64,000 bases of DNA. It comes from Euptelea pleiosperma. Its lineage: Eukaryota > Streptophyta > Magnoliopsida > Ranunculales > Eupteleaceae. Location: contig CM068545.1 in the NCBI GenBank assembly GCA_035048495.1, positions 23,284,741 through 23,348,740 of the forward strand, given 5' to 3'. Within the stretch, counting starts at the first letter, position 1. Each line of letters opens with the position of its first letter. The notes below the pieces were generated by a model. The model worked only from the letters and a program-made list of their open reading frames with translations, had not been told where the DNA came from and ran no database searches. Made by a program: the position numbers and the translations under genes. Positions 21,411-33,599 of this stretch are shown here, piece by piece.

Positions 21411-24400
21411 TCTTTTTTTTTTTATAAGGTAAAAATATATTGATAGGAAAATAGAGCATACAAGGGCGGAGGTCGAGGAGACCTCCTAGGAAGACCAACT
21501 CCCAATAGTCTGGAGAACCAAAGCAGGAACGACCCAACATATGTTGAAGGCTTGAAAGAAAAGTCCCCATACCTCCCGAGCTAACCTGCAATTGAGCAAA
21601 AGATGGTTGACTGACTCACCTGCCTCCTTACACATCACACAATAGTTAACCATAATCATATTCCTTTTGATGAGATTATCTACCGTGAGGATCTTCTCCA
21701 AGGAGGCCCACCAAACAAAGAAGGCCACCTTCGACGGCACCTTCATTCCCCAGATCTTTGAAGTCGAAAATTCTCTAGGGGTGGGAGAGCTGGTGAGAAC
21801 ATGGTCCATTCTCCAAGATTTATCTAGCATCGAGTAAAAGGATCGAACAGAGAATAGACCATCCGGCTTGTCAATCCACCACATAATGTCATCTTTAGCT
21901 TGATCCAAGGCCACCCCATTTAGCCTCTGGAGAAGGGAGGCCATAAAAGGGATCTCCCAGTCATTAAGATTACGTCTTAAGCCCAGGTCCCAAGATGTGC
22001 CGACCTTAGTCTGCAAGCCGACATTATGCACCATATTTCCTTTCTTATTGGAGATAGCAAAGATTTGTGGGAAGTCCTCCTTGAGTGGCTTGTCCCCGCA
22101 CCAGACATCATGCCAGAAATGCACCCTATCACCCTTCCCCACCTTGAAACGAATGCCAACAAGGAATGAAGGTAGGGTCTTTAAAATTTCCCTCCACACA
22201 CTGCACCCGTACGATCCTCGAATGATTATTCTACAATACCAACCCAAGGGATCACAGCTTGTCTGGCCACTATAGCCTTCCTCCATAGGCTATCCTCCTC
22301 CATAGCAAAGCGCCAAATCCATTTCCCAAGGAGAGGCAAGTTCATAAGGCGTAGGTACTTGACTCCTAAACCGCCCCCCTTCTTGTGAGAACAAACAAGC
22401 TTCCAGTTGATCAAGTGGAACCCATAACCATCTGTCTTGCCAAACCACATAAATCGGCGCATCAATGTCTCCACCTTGCCTACCATTGCAATCGGCATTG
22501 AGAATAAGGAGAGAAAGTAGGTGGGCAGGCTGGATAGGGTACTTTTTAACAAAACAAGTCTGTCTCCTTTCGACGGGTACTTGGCTTTCCAAACAGTAAG
22601 TCTCCTCTCCACCCTTTCAATAATTGGATCCCACAAAGTTTTGGATCTATAAGGAGCACCAAGGGGAAGTCCCAGGTAAGTAGCCGGATGAGTCGCCTAC
22701 GAGATCCCCAAGGTCGACGACAAGCCCTTAAAATCTTCGATGACCCCCACCGGATAGGCTTTGCTTTTACCAAAGTTTACCTTAAGACCCGAAATCGCTT
22801 CAAAGCAAACCAGGAGGCCTCTCATGACAATACATTGTTCATTGACTGCCCCTAGGAAAATCAAAGTATCATCAGCAAACTGCAAATGAAAAATCATTGG
22901 CCCCGAATCCCCCAATCGGCAACCACTCAACTCCCCCATGCTGACAGCTCTAGAGATCAATCTGCCAAGAGCCTCCATTACCACGATGAATAGGAAAGGG
23001 AAGAGCGGGTCCCCTTGTCTGAGCCCCCTCGAGCTACTGAAGAAACCAGCTGGCACACCATTCACAAAGACCGAAAAAGAAGCCGAGGGGATACAGATAC
23101 GGACCCAACTTCTCCACACCTGCCCAAAGCCCATTCTTTGAAAAAGATAGTCCATGAACTGCCAACTCACGTGGTAATAGGCTTTAGTTAGGTCCAATTT
23201 GCAAACAATTCATGATTCTCCCGATCTCCTTATAGCATCGATGCATTCGTTGGCAATCAGCACCCCATCCAAGATCTGTCTACCATATACAAAGACTCCC
23301 TGCGTAGGAGAGATAATCTCATGAAGAACCGCTCTAATTCTGGTAGCGAAAACTTTGCTCATCACCTTATAGAAGCTGCCTACTAGGCTGATTGGTCTGA
23401 AATCAGAGATGTCTACTGCCCCTCGACACCTTGGGAATAAGAACTAAGAACGTGCAATTCGACCAGCGATCTAGAATACCTTCCTTGTGGAATTCCTCCA
23501 TGGCAGGCATAAAATCTCCTCCAACCGTGTCCCAACAATGGCTAAAAAAAGCAAGAGAGAAACCATCAGGGCCAAGAGCTTTGTCTCCTTCCAGGTCTTT
23601 GATGGCTTGTCGGACCTCTTCCTCCTCTATAGACCTTTCCAACCACGATCTCTGAGTGGGATTGATACTATCAAACTCCAGGCCATCTAATTCAGGTCTG
23701 CAGGCAGAAGTTTCCGAATACAATTGAGAATAAAACTCCACAACCCCTTTCCTAATAGATTCCTCATCTTCTAGACATCTACCTTCAATCTCCATCTTCG
23801 AGATAAGGTTAGTTCTTCTGTGAGCATTAGCCACGCGGTGGAAAAATTTAGTGTTACCATCCCCCTCTTTTAGCCATCGCACCCTCGACTCTTGGCGCTG
23901 GCACAGCTCCTCCATCTTGGCTAGGGAATGAATCGAGCCTTGAGCTCCGCCCTTTTGCATCTATCCTCTTCTAACAAGTCCTCCACTTCTTCCTTCTTGT
24001 CCAAGGTCTCGATGTCCTCGAGGATGACTTTCAATTGAACATCGATACGCCCCACCACCTCACGACTCCACTTCATCAATAGCTTCTTTAGAGTTTGCAG
24101 TTTCTTACGAAGCACCACCCCTACTCTGTCCTGGAAGTGGAGAGAGGACCACCATGCCTTAACCTGCTCTGCAAATTCAGGAACCAACAACCACATATTT
24201 AAGAACCTAAACGACTTAGGCCGAGGGGAAAAACCACCTAAATCGAGCATGATCAGAGAATGGTCAGAGATAGGTCTGGGAAGCACACGCTGCATCACAA
24301 GAGGGAAGTGCTCTTCCCAGGTACCAGAGACAAGGAACCGATCAAGTCTGTAAAGGGTTGGGCTGGATTGGCAATTAGACCACGTGAACATGCCACCATT

Positions 24401-24866
24401 CATAGGAAGATCCAGTAAAGCGTAATTACTAACAAACTCACTAAACTCCTCCATTCCCGAGTTAATTGTGCACCCTCCTTTTTTCTCAAAAGAATGTCTG
24501 ATTACATTGGAGTCGCCCCCTATGCACCAAGGTAAATCCCAATAACCTGCAACGTCGCCTAATTCCTCCCAGAATTGGGGTCTCAGGCCTCTATCCATGG
24601 GCCCATAAACACTGGTGAGAACCTAACAAAAGTCGTCGGTGACAGAACAACAAGCTAAAGAAACCGAGAAAGCCCCAATCAAGTCTTCCATCACCTCCAT
24701 ATAGCTGCCGAATCCCACAACACAAGGATCCCCTCGGATGAGCCAATGGTTGGGAGAGCACACCAACCACAGTTCTGCTTATCCCAAAGACTCACAATAA
24801 GGCCAGAATTGATGATGTCCAACTTGATTTCTTGGAGGAGAACAATCTTGGCTCCAATTTTCTTAT
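21411..24866 (-). mobile_element. 5'-truncated L1-type LINE between the two duplication copies
   Basis: A minus-strand non-LTR retrotransposon. On its own strand it runs from a truncated endonuclease near 24850, through reverse transcriptase, to a Cys/His zinc-binding reverse-transcriptase domain. It ends in a poly(A) tail, seen as the T run at 21411-21422. It fills almost exactly the gap between copy 1 (ending 21399) and copy 2 (starting about 24855). I could not find a convincing TSD. Confidence 0.88.
21486..24850 (-). pseudogene. LINE ORF2 remnant: endonuclease, reverse transcriptase, zf-RVT
   Basis: Domains in order on the minus strand. Endonuclease, about 24850-23930: KIVLLQEIKLD, then WCIGGDSNVIRHSFEKKGGC and a C-terminal RPISDHSLIMLDLGG. 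Reverse transcriptase, about 23680-22290: DKALGPDGFSLAFF, FRPISLVGSFYKVMSKVFA in a second frame, [14 protein letters not shown] and the catalytic LQFADDTLIFLG. zf-RVT, about 21850-21590: KVAFFVWWASLEKILT, CVMCKEAGESVNHLLLNC. Frames change near 23425 and near 22600-22700. An in-frame stop lies near 23212, a stop interrupts the N-terminal endonuclease, and the 5' part is missing. The element is dead. Confidence 0.88.
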
Positions 24867-25320
24867 TGTTTAGGTATATAACAGTTGGTCTGGCTCTAAA
24901 TTGTTCAAGAGAAGTGGAATAGTGGAATTGAGTTTCTCCACTATTTGCCTTATCATTAGTCAGTTCTCTTTCTCATGGAGCAGGAGAGGGAACCTGTAGA
25001 GATTTTTCAAGTACCCACTGCATGTAAACAAATAACAGTACCTAGTTTGCGAAAAACACGCCCATCAGTCATTTAAAAGAAGAAAATAAACTTGCAAATT
25101 AAACATTATGATCTTACTACATGCAGATTTCATGTTAATCAAAGATCCTAATTTCACAAGCTAGCTAGATCCAATACTGCCTATCGCTCAAAGGGATATT
25201 ATATGTCCTTAAAATTCTAATAATTGCTCAGATGGGTTCTTCTATCTCTGATTCCTAACCTCTTAGAAAAATTTTGTGATCTTATATTGAGTATTTTTTC
25301 CAAGAAATCAAAAACTCCTG

Positions 25321-25804
25321 GGGCCTGTTTGGTATGTGAGAAAAAGAGTTCCAATAGCAAATATTTAGCCAGACGAATATTATCTTGGCTGAATATTTGA
25401 GCATGTCAATATTTAACAACGTTTGGCATATGTATTACCTAGCTTACTTCGTTTCTTTCAATTTGTGTGGGTCCCACATATTAAAGTAAGTCAAATATGG
25501 GTTAAACGAGTGTGGGACCCACATATTAGGTCAAATGATACAAAAAACTCATTTTAATTTTTTTATATATTAAAAAACTCACTTTTATTGAAAATAGTGA
25601 TTTTTCGGTGAGAAAATAAAAATTTTTCACCAAGGCTTAATTGGTGTGAAAATATTTAGTCGGGGGAGGTGATCAAATGTTTTCCCGCTGCGGCAAGCAA
25701 ATTTGTGGGTCCGAATGGGCAAGAGGTTGCCAAACACGCCCGGGCGAATATTAGCACGAGCAAATATTTTATTTTCCCGCCGCAGTGGCCTACCAAACAT
25801 GCCC
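25321..25804. mobile_element. PIF/Harbinger-like MITE, copy in duplication 2
   Basis: It is the equivalent of 15991-16490, with gggcctgtttggtatg at the left and catgccc at the right followed by cta. The left flank is ctg, so one TSD base has changed. A short internal deletion is visible relative to copy 1 near 25710. Confidence 0.73.
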
Positions 25805-26915
25805 CTAAAGAAAGTAAACAACATTCAACAAATGGGTCAGTATGGTGCCTCACAAGTCCTTTCCTTGTAATCAGATCATCTTTCCTAGTCTAAATTCTTT
25901 TCTTCTATCTTGAAAGAAACTTCAAAATATTTCATCATCTGCTCAATATCAAACTTCTCTTGTAATTTCTGGTTTCGATCTATATATACTCATTCCAAAT
26001 GGGCGTGTTCCCAAAATGCATGCACTGTGAGTTTTGTTTTTATAAAACTGATAGCTATGGCTCGAATTCGTGGTCAATATATCCTATCCGACAACGAACT
26101 CAAATGCCAACACCCCAAAAACACAAGTTGCAGAGAAACCAAACAACTATGAAATTCAATTAACCAAAGGTTGTCATCTTTGCCGAGTGACGTGTTTTTG
26201 AGGTGTTAGCTTCTGAGTTTGTTGATTTTCGTTAGGAGCAAATATTCTCGCAAAATGGGTGTGTTCCGAGTGCACACTAACGCCAACTTAGGGGAAATCG
26301 TTCGGATATTTTTTTAACTATATCCTATGGCTCGAATTAGATATTTAGGTACACGTAATATAGTTGGTTTGGCTCTAAATTGTTCAGGGGAGAAGTGGAA
26401 TAGTGGCATTGCTCGATCAGTTTCTCAACTCTTTGCCTTAGGGAATTAAAAGGATCCCTTGGGGATTTTTCAAGTACCTATGACAAGTTTGTCAAGTTGA
26501 AACTATAGAGAAAAAATTAATGGAGTTTGTGTAAAACACCCATATCAGTCTTTAAGAAAATAAACTTACAAAACATCATAATGTTTATCTCCCAGTAAAG
26601 ATCTTACTACATATGTTCATCAAAGATCTAGCTAGGTACATACAGATTAGATGTTCGTCAAAGATTCTTCTTTCTCAAGCTAGCTAGATCCTATACTGCC
26701 AATCCCTCAAAGGGATTATCTGTCATATAATTTATTCGAATGGGTTCTTCTAGCTCTGATTCCTAGCCTCGTGTCCCATTGAGCTCAAAGCAATGTCCAA
26801 AGAGAGAGAGAAATTTTAAACACAACATCAATGAAATCTTTTCACAATATCATAAGCTTTCCCACTTCATTTTCTTTAACACCCATTTCACCAAGTAAAT
26901 TAATCTTGTTACAAT

Positions 26916-26928
<13 letters not shown>

Positions 26929-26979
<51 letters not shown>
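26929..26979. repeat. (CT)n microsatellite followed by (TG)n
   Basis: The equivalent of 17721-17782, here interrupted by one TTT and followed by a short TG run. Confidence 0.93.
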
Positions 26980-26981
<2 letters not shown>

Positions 26982-27093
26982 GTGTGTGTGTATTTTAAAA
27001 GATCCTGCGCAAGACCACACAGCCTAGACATAAACAGCACATCGAAGTAGGGGGCTATCAGTTGTTCTTCAACGAGATTCCTCCGTTTCACCA

Positions 27094-27363
27094 TCACCAT
27101 CTTTGAGCATGGATAGACCAGTACTCCGATGCGGTGTTATATACATGAATTGCGCGGTCTTGAGCAAGATCTTTCATGCATGAAACTACTATCTCACCGC
27201 CACCGCCCTGCAAAAAAAACACCAAAGAACAATGAGTTAGGTGAAGAGAGAGAGAGAGCTTCCTGCAAAAAAAAACCAAAGAACAAAGAGTAAGTGGAGA
27301 GAGAGCAAGCGCTTTCTTTGGTGGTGTGTGAGAAAATGCGCCTACTGTTTAGTTGTATTTATA
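27094..27363 (-). other. Minus-strand promoter-like unit with a short ORF, duplication copy 2
   Basis: The counterpart of 17889-18199: tataaata at 27356-27363 on the minus strand and a 61-codon frame (27094-27279) with the same ending (MKDLAQDRAIHVYNTASEYW). The frame survives in both copies, but its start and Gly run differ, and downstream sequence is frameshifted between copies. This is weak evidence for selection. Confidence 0.28.
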
Positions 27364-28335
27364 GAAGAAGAAGCACCACCAGCAAACTATGAGAGGTAAC
27401 CCTATTCTTGCCTAAAGCTAAATTACCAAACCATCCTCTGAGTTGAATAAAATTACTAGTTTGCCTATGTTAAAATTAAATGAAATTTTGTTTTCCTCCA
27501 ACCCCAAAAAATGTCACGCGGTGACTCATTTCAGGGCCTACTGACTAACCTATAACTGTTGCCCGTCCCTTAGTGGACCCACACCAAAAAATCAGTCAGA
27601 TCTAGTCATTGGATTCTAACATTTTTCATGGGGTCATTTATAACCGTTGGATGATTCGGGCATTTTTTGGGTGCTCAGATCAAATGACTAGAAATCACCA
27701 ATCAGGCTAATTCTTTGTGTGTAGTTGCACCAAGTGGCTTTTTTCAACGTCTATGTCTAAAGAAGGGGAAGATATCAGAGTCGTTACCAATTTCCTTAGG
27801 CATTGATTCTCTCAAAAGCCAAAACTTTCTTCTTTTGTTTGAATTTTTTAGGCATAGCCCCACATGTTGAATCAATGGCCAGGTAAATATCCTAAAATAG
27901 GTGTACTTTTGAGAGCCAGGTGACCGGTTTTATATTTCCCTCAAAAAGAAATTTCTTTACAGCCAAATGTGAGCCAGGTGTACTCCTGCCATCTGCATTC
28001 ATTTTAATAGCTAAGCATAATAAAAGCCAAAAAGGGGGTTGCAACCCTTTAATTAGAAGGAAAACTTACTTCTTGTATGAAGGTGTAACCCTTGAATTAT
28101 TGTGAGAATAACTTCCAGTTTTGTGTTTGGCTAGTGTGGCCTCTATTAATTTGATGGGTTGATGGTAGGTTTAGGTTTGGAGAAGATTAGACCTTTTTTA
28201 TGGGGGTGTTTGGTTACAAAGCTTACCCTTATTTTCGGCATTTTTTTCTACACTACGGAAGCTCGGTGCAAAAGGGTCGATACAACCATTTCTTTCACAT
28301 TACTTCGTGACTTCTCAACTCATGTTTTATCTCAG

Positions 28336-28434
28336 GGTTACAATCATGCGCCATTGTGCCAATGATCATGCGCCACGTATATATGTGGGGCTCGATCATT
28401 GGCACATGATCGCCGAGCTTCAAATTTTTTCTCA
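28336..28434. mobile_element. Short derivative of the MULE-like MITE in copy 2
   Basis: It has the paired aatgatcatgcgccacgtat and cgatcattggcacatgatcg parts and the right end gagcttcaaattttttctc followed by aggaagaagc. It lacks the left end and the GC-rich centre of 19226-19529. Confidence 0.55.
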
Positions 28435-28443
28435 GGAAGAAGC

Positions 28444-28474
<31 letters not shown>

Positions 28475-28748
28475 ATTCTCCACTTTTGATTCAGGCAGAA
28501 AAATCTAGTATATCGATGTATGTAAAATGCAACGTGGAACACTCCTTCAGGCCTACTAACTCCATGGATGTTTAGCACATTCCTTGGAAAAATTATAAGC
28601 CGAAAATGTGCATGATTGGTGATTTCTAGCTAGCCATTGAATTTGAGCATTATTATCATGGGCTATATGATCAAGTTCTTAATGGGTTCAAGCCCATGAT
28701 GAGAAGTGTTTAAATGCAACAGCTAGATATTACCTAGGACTACCAATG

Positions 28749-29391
28749 TGGGGCCGTCTCTTGATACAAGTTGAGGCCTAAGGTGAAAATTCTATTTAGC
28801 GCCTTTTTGTTATATTTAATATATTAATATATATGGTATTAATTAAAAAATTAAACTCTATATTATTGGAAATCTTTATATAAAAACTATTTTTGATAAT
28901 CAAAAACTACAGAAAAAATTTTGATGCAGAGGACTTTGGTGGCCAGTGGCGGACCCAGGAAGGGCCCGGGGGGGCAGTTGTCCCCCTCCCCCTCTGGTTT
29001 TTCTTTTTTGCGATATTACCCTCTCTTGATCAATTTTTTGTGATTTTGCCCCCCCTTATCAAATTCCTGGGTCCACCACTGCTCATCGCCATACATAATC
29101 TTTTGGGCACAATATGACTGCATGGATGTTCGGCCTACCTATTAGTTACTAAATACACTAAAAATCAGCTTGATTATTGATTTCTATCCATTGGATTTAC
29201 TACCCAAAAAACATGGTTGAATCCAACAACTAGAACCAAGTCCTAAAAGGTACTAAAATCTATGGCTAGAGATAATAAGGTTCCAATAAGGGGTGGGCTA
29301 AGAATCCATGTGGTTAGTGGGACCTGGGCTGGGGGACTTCTCTCACCAAGAGGCCAAAGGCAACCACCTTTTTTTTGTAAAACCGGCCCCG
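28749..29391. mobile_element. hAT-like insertion present only in copy 2
   Basis: The ends are tggggccg and, reversed, cggggccg. The flanks are taccaatg (28741-28748) and tgtcaatg (29392-29399), an imperfect 8-bp TSD. Copy 1 shows the uninterrupted site (aggaccgtcaatggatc near 19812). It contains a nested MITE at 28944-29081 and a piece of the foldback family. No transposase. Confidence 0.65.
28944..29081. mobile_element. 138-bp hAT-like MITE nested in 28749-29391
   Basis: The left end is cagtggcggacccaggaa and the right end read in reverse is cagtggtggacccaggaa, a near-perfect 18-bp inverted repeat. The interior has C- and G-runs. The 74-codon + frame across it is not meaningful. Confidence 0.75.
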
Positions 29392-29996
29392 TGTCAATGG
29401 ATCAGGGATAGATCCAGACCCGATCTGATAGCTTATCAGATCATGGTTCTTAGGTCCAAATCAGATCCAATAATCTACCGGATCAGATTGAGCAACCTAA
29501 CATCGAGTCGATATGATCGATGAGTTAAAAAAAAAAAAATTAAGAGGTTTAGGGATAGACTCTTTCCGTTCTGTCCTTTCCGAATAGCTTAGGTTTACTA
29601 AGTGATGGGCCAAACATTCATAGTGTGCCATGTAGCATTTTGGGGGATATCTGTATAAAATCTTGTATGCCGACATAGGTATAATAGACGGACTCGATTA
29701 GGACCTGCATTAGAGGAGAGAGGTGTACGTGTCTCCCATCAAAGGGGATTAACTGCAACATTTCTTCTTAAAAGAATTAGTTCAATTATCAACATCAAAC
29801 CTAAAATCTCATTGACAACGTGATCTGTAAGGAAAAGTAAGATCACGACATCTAATTCTTTCAGATGTCTCCAGCAAAAGTGTTTCTACTCTCCAGTTCA
29901 AGTTTCATATATATCAAGGACCATCCAACGGTGTAGACTTCTTGAAGCTGACAACATTTCTAGATCAAATCTGTACTTGCTTATTTGGAGAAAATT

Positions 29997-30145
29997 TTTG
30001 AAGCGGCGATCATGCGCCCAATGATCGCACGCCACATATACCTGGGTTCTGGATTTGGTTTAAAAAAAAACTTTTTAAAAAGTAACCATGGGTATATGTG
30101 ACGCACGATCATTGGCGCATGATCACAGCTTCAAAAAATTTGCCC
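29997..30145. mobile_element. MULE-like MITE, copy-2 counterpart of 20500-20663
   Basis: It starts ggagaaaatttttgaagcgg and ends cttcaaaaaatttgccc, followed by tatattt, with the same subterminal gatcatgcgcc repeats. Confidence 0.68.
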
Positions 30146-30207
30146 TATATTTGTATGTACTTGTGATGCATCCCAAGTTAAAAGTGTTCATTAAAGGTTT
30201 TTTTCAA

Positions 30208-30559
30208 GGGTCGGGGCTCCAGTTACGGCCCTTAAATGACATGCACCGGTTACAGGACATAATATGAGCCACGTGGGACACTCTTAGAGGACTCTGACCG
30301 TATAGATGTTTGGCCAATCCCTAGGTGGACCTCCAAACCAAAAATCAGATAGATTAGTAATTTCTAGGCGTTGGATCTTTGTACCTTAAATACTGGTCAA
30401 ATTCCCACAGTTGAGATTAAACCATGAAAATAAGTCCAATCCAACGCCTATAAATCACTAATCAGTCTGATTTTTGGTTTCCATACAGTCAGAATCCTCG
30501 AAGAGTGCACCACGTGGGAGCCTGTCATTTTAGGGCGGTAACTAGAGCCTGCATGTGCC
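30208..30559. mobile_element. Foldback element of the dispersed family, only in copy 2
   Basis: The arms are ggtcggggctccagttacgg at the left and, reversed, aggctctagttaccgcccta at the right. The inner arms carry accaaaaatcagatagatta and its mirror. Copy 1 lacks it between cattaaagattttt and aaaacctcctctg (20710-20750). Confidence 0.65.
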
Positions 30560-30594
30560 TTTTTTCTAACCCTAAAACCTCCTCTGCTGAATTA

Positions 30595-30720
30595 AACGAT
30601 TCGGAGACAAAGGATCTCCTTGCCTTAGCCCTCTTGAAACCATGAAGTATCCATGCGGGACTCCATTAATAAGCACCGAGAAGAACTCATTATTCAGACA
30701 CCCGTGGATGAATTTAACCA
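30595..30720 (-). pseudogene. LINE reverse-transcriptase fragment, duplication copy 2
   Basis: The counterpart of 20736-20870, retaining the antisense of GLRQGDPLS and GVPHGYF. It is too short to be functional. Confidence 0.7.
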
Positions 30721-30940
30721 TTTTCGTCTTACTCGAGTATCATGAGGAAATACAATCTCATGTACGTATTTGATCTAAGGACTAACCATAGTTGATCATA
30801 AGTCCGAGTAAGTCCCCGTATTATTCACGTAATATACTGTTACAAATTTCTGGAAATACATTTTATACTACCAAACTTTTTAAAGATTTAGTAAAATTCA
30901 TGTATTTTATAAGAATCCGTATTATATGTATATATTATAC

Positions 30941-31631
30941 GGAAAATTGCATAAAAGAAAATAAACTTTAATTTATTTACAAAAAAGAATACAACTTTTC
31001 GCAAATCCCAAAAAAGAAAACGAAACGCCCTTTCAAAGGGCGTTTCTTCTGCTATCAGTCCAATCAGTCGAGTCAGTCGAGAGTCGGCTGACACGTCTGA
31101 CAAACGTCCTTTTAAAGGGCGTTTATTCCTGAGAAATTTTAAAAAACGTCTCATAATTCCTCAACTTCTAAACCAATCTACGAATATCGGAATGATTTGA
31201 ATTTTTGTGAGGATGATCTCCTCACCGTAGAGATCATCCTCACCAAAAATCAGCCATTGATTCATCTTTGGGTATGCCAAAATGGGCTTAAAAATTGGAT
31301 ATCAAAAAACGCCCTTTAAAAGGGCGTGTGTCAGTAAAAAACGCCCTTTAAAAAGGCGTTTTCTACTGACACACGCCCTTTAAAATAACGTCTGTCAGTT
31401 GTCAGAGGTCTGACAGACGTTTTTTAAAAAAACGTCTATTACTGAAAAACGCCCTTTAAAATGGCGTTTTTTACTGACAAACGCCCTTTTAAAGGGCGTT
31501 TTTTCATAAACATGCGCCACGTAATGAAACGCCCTTTTAAAGGGCGTTTCGTTTTCTTTTTTGGGATTTGCGAAAAGTTGTATTCTTTTTTGTAAATAGA
31601 TTAAAGTTTATTTTCTTTTTAGAAATTTTCC
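30941..31631. mobile_element. Mutator-like palindrome-array element (691 bp), only in copy 2
   Basis: The terminal inverted repeats are about 105 bp and nearly identical: ggaaaattgcataaaagaaa at the left and, reversed, ggaaaatttctaaaaagaaa at the right. The direct repeat tatattatac (30931-30940 and 31633-31642) flanks it, and copy 1 has the single empty site near 21080-21090. The interior holds at least seven near-perfect hairpins of the type aaacgccctttaaagggcgt (for example 31022-31046, 31102-31124, 31307-31327, 31338-31362, 31445-31472, 31479-31503, 31526-31550). A foldback-family fragment sits at about 31180-31280. No transposase; the 88-codon minus frame is a palindrome by-product. Confidence 0.82.
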
Positions 31632-31952
31632 GTATATTATACACCAATTATTTTTGAATTATTAAATAATTAATTGTAATATGTAAAACATTTCCAAAAA
31701 AATCATTGATTTGTTATTATCTTTAATAATCTTTCTGTTGAATTTTTAAAAAAATATTGAAATGACATCCTGATTGTACTCAAACTTTCTCATACCATAT
31801 TTTTGTCGTATGCTGAATTGCTAACTAGAGACCTAACCACCTTTGTGGACTTAAAAGGCTTTCCATCCACAAGTCAAGACTCCACTTACAAGCTAGTACT
31901 CATTCCTTTTTTTCTTTTTCTTTTTTTTTTAAAATATTTTTTTGATAATGTT

Positions 31953-33599
31953 AAGGGATTGCTATTAGTGAGAATAAATCTTTGATGACGGACATCAATG
32001 AACTATAGTATGAGCCAAATGGCATACTCTTAATATTGACCATATGGATGTTTCGCCCACCCTAGGTAGACCTACATTACCAAATATCAGTGTGATTAGT
32101 GATTTCTAACCATTGGATGTCAGTACCCAAATCCCACGGTTAAAAATAATTAACCCATGAAAAAGACTGCAATCCAATGGATAGAAATCACTAATCAGGC
32201 TGTTTTTTGTCTGCAAGACCGCCTAGTGATGGGCCAGACATCAATACAGTTAGTGGTCTCTAAAAGTATATTGTTTAATTTCTATGTGATAGTTCATAAC
32301 AAATAGAAGAAAGAAGATAGTAATAATAACAAGAAAAAAAAATGTAAAAGTCATTATTAATTGATAAGTATAATAGATCGAGGCTTGTGTTATACACAAT
32401 GGCCTTAAGACAAATTCATCCCCTTACTGTAGTGCCAAAGGTCTCTGGACGTCTGTCTCCCAAGATACAACGATCTCTACATGCGAAAATAACACTCAAT
32501 CCACACGCCTGACAAATCAGAACTGTATTCGTACTCTCACATAAGAAAACTTTTAAAAATTCATACAAAGAGTCTAATGCATATATTTTGTGTACTTAAA
32601 GGGGAGGACGAAGAGTCTAACGCATATATGCGCGTGTGGGCTTATCTCTTATCTCAGACATTCAATACTATAAATAACAAGCTCTATATATAAGCATGTT
32701 TCTTCTCTTGTGTTTCTTTCATGTGGGACTAATATTTTATACTAAAATTTCACTTTATAAATTAACATTACAACTTACTAGTAGTAGTAGTAAAGGGTTT
32801 TAGTCAACCTGTAGAGTGTCTTAGTCAATTATTTTAGCCTCAGTATTCTCCATAATAAGGAGATGAAAAATCAAAAAGGTAAGTAGGTCCCACTTTTAGT
32901 TATGCTCAAAGTAACCCCATTACTCATATTTTCTAGTTTTACAAAACCAAAATTTTCCAACACATACCACATGGCTCGTCGATCAATATATATCAAATAT
33001 ATACTCCTATTAGTAACACTAGCTATCAATGGCATTGTGATCAATCTTATCATCCACAACAGCATCATTATATCATCAGGATCATTGTCACGATCAATCT
33101 CATCAATCATCATCATCGTCTTGTTAATAATCAATCGACGTCCCATAAAACTTCATATATCATTAACTTTAAGTCCACATTTGATAGATGTAGAATAATG
33201 ATCCCGATGATAATGATGGGGTTGTCGATGATAAGATTGATCACAGTGCTATTGATAAGGTGTCACTCATAGCGATCACTTGAGATTTTATCAAAAAAGA
33301 AAAAAGAAAAAATGTGTCATAGGTTTGTTACAGTGCTATTGATAATACAAACCCAAAAGGTACAATGGATTTGATGGTCTACATTTTTTTTCTTTTGTTG
33401 ACTCCTATGCACAATTCATAGGGCTAAAAAGTTTAGAGTCAGCCCTTTTTTGTTAGGATTAATTATATGCCCTTAATTCAATCCCCACGCGTGGACCAGT
33501 CATAGGCATGTCATTTTAACTACATCCGAGATTAGGTCGAACACACCTTTTTGACACACTAAATGACACATTATTGTGGAGCTCACACCGAGATGATTG
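31953..33599. other. No gene; foldback fragment and AT-rich sequence
   Basis: A foldback-family copy lies at about 32000-32255 (taccaaatatcagtgtgatt and, mirrored, aatcaggctgttttttgtct). The paired 91- and 98-codon frames at 32871-33198 run through low-complexity atcatc repeats. I recognise nothing else. Confidence 0.5.

Larger units (their letters stand above)
24855..31952 (+). repeat. Segmental duplication, copy 2 (about 7.1 kb)
   Basis: It is collinear with 15451-21399. It is longer mainly because of three insertions that copy 1 lacks: 28749-29391, 30208-30559 and 30941-31631. The copy ends at the shared gataatgtt near 31952, after which the flanks differ. No intact gene is present in either copy. 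Confidence 0.9.

Noticed and set aside
22938..23690. Several + strand frames over the LINE
   Set aside because: They are antisense shadows of the reverse transcriptase on the minus strand.
28893..29117. 74-codon + frame with a hydrophobic stretch
   Set aside because: It crosses the ends of a nested MITE; the hydrophobic residues come from T/C-rich filler.
32871..33198. Overlapping 91- and 98-codon frames on both strands
   Set aside because: They are low-complexity atcatc sequence with no similarity to known proteins.
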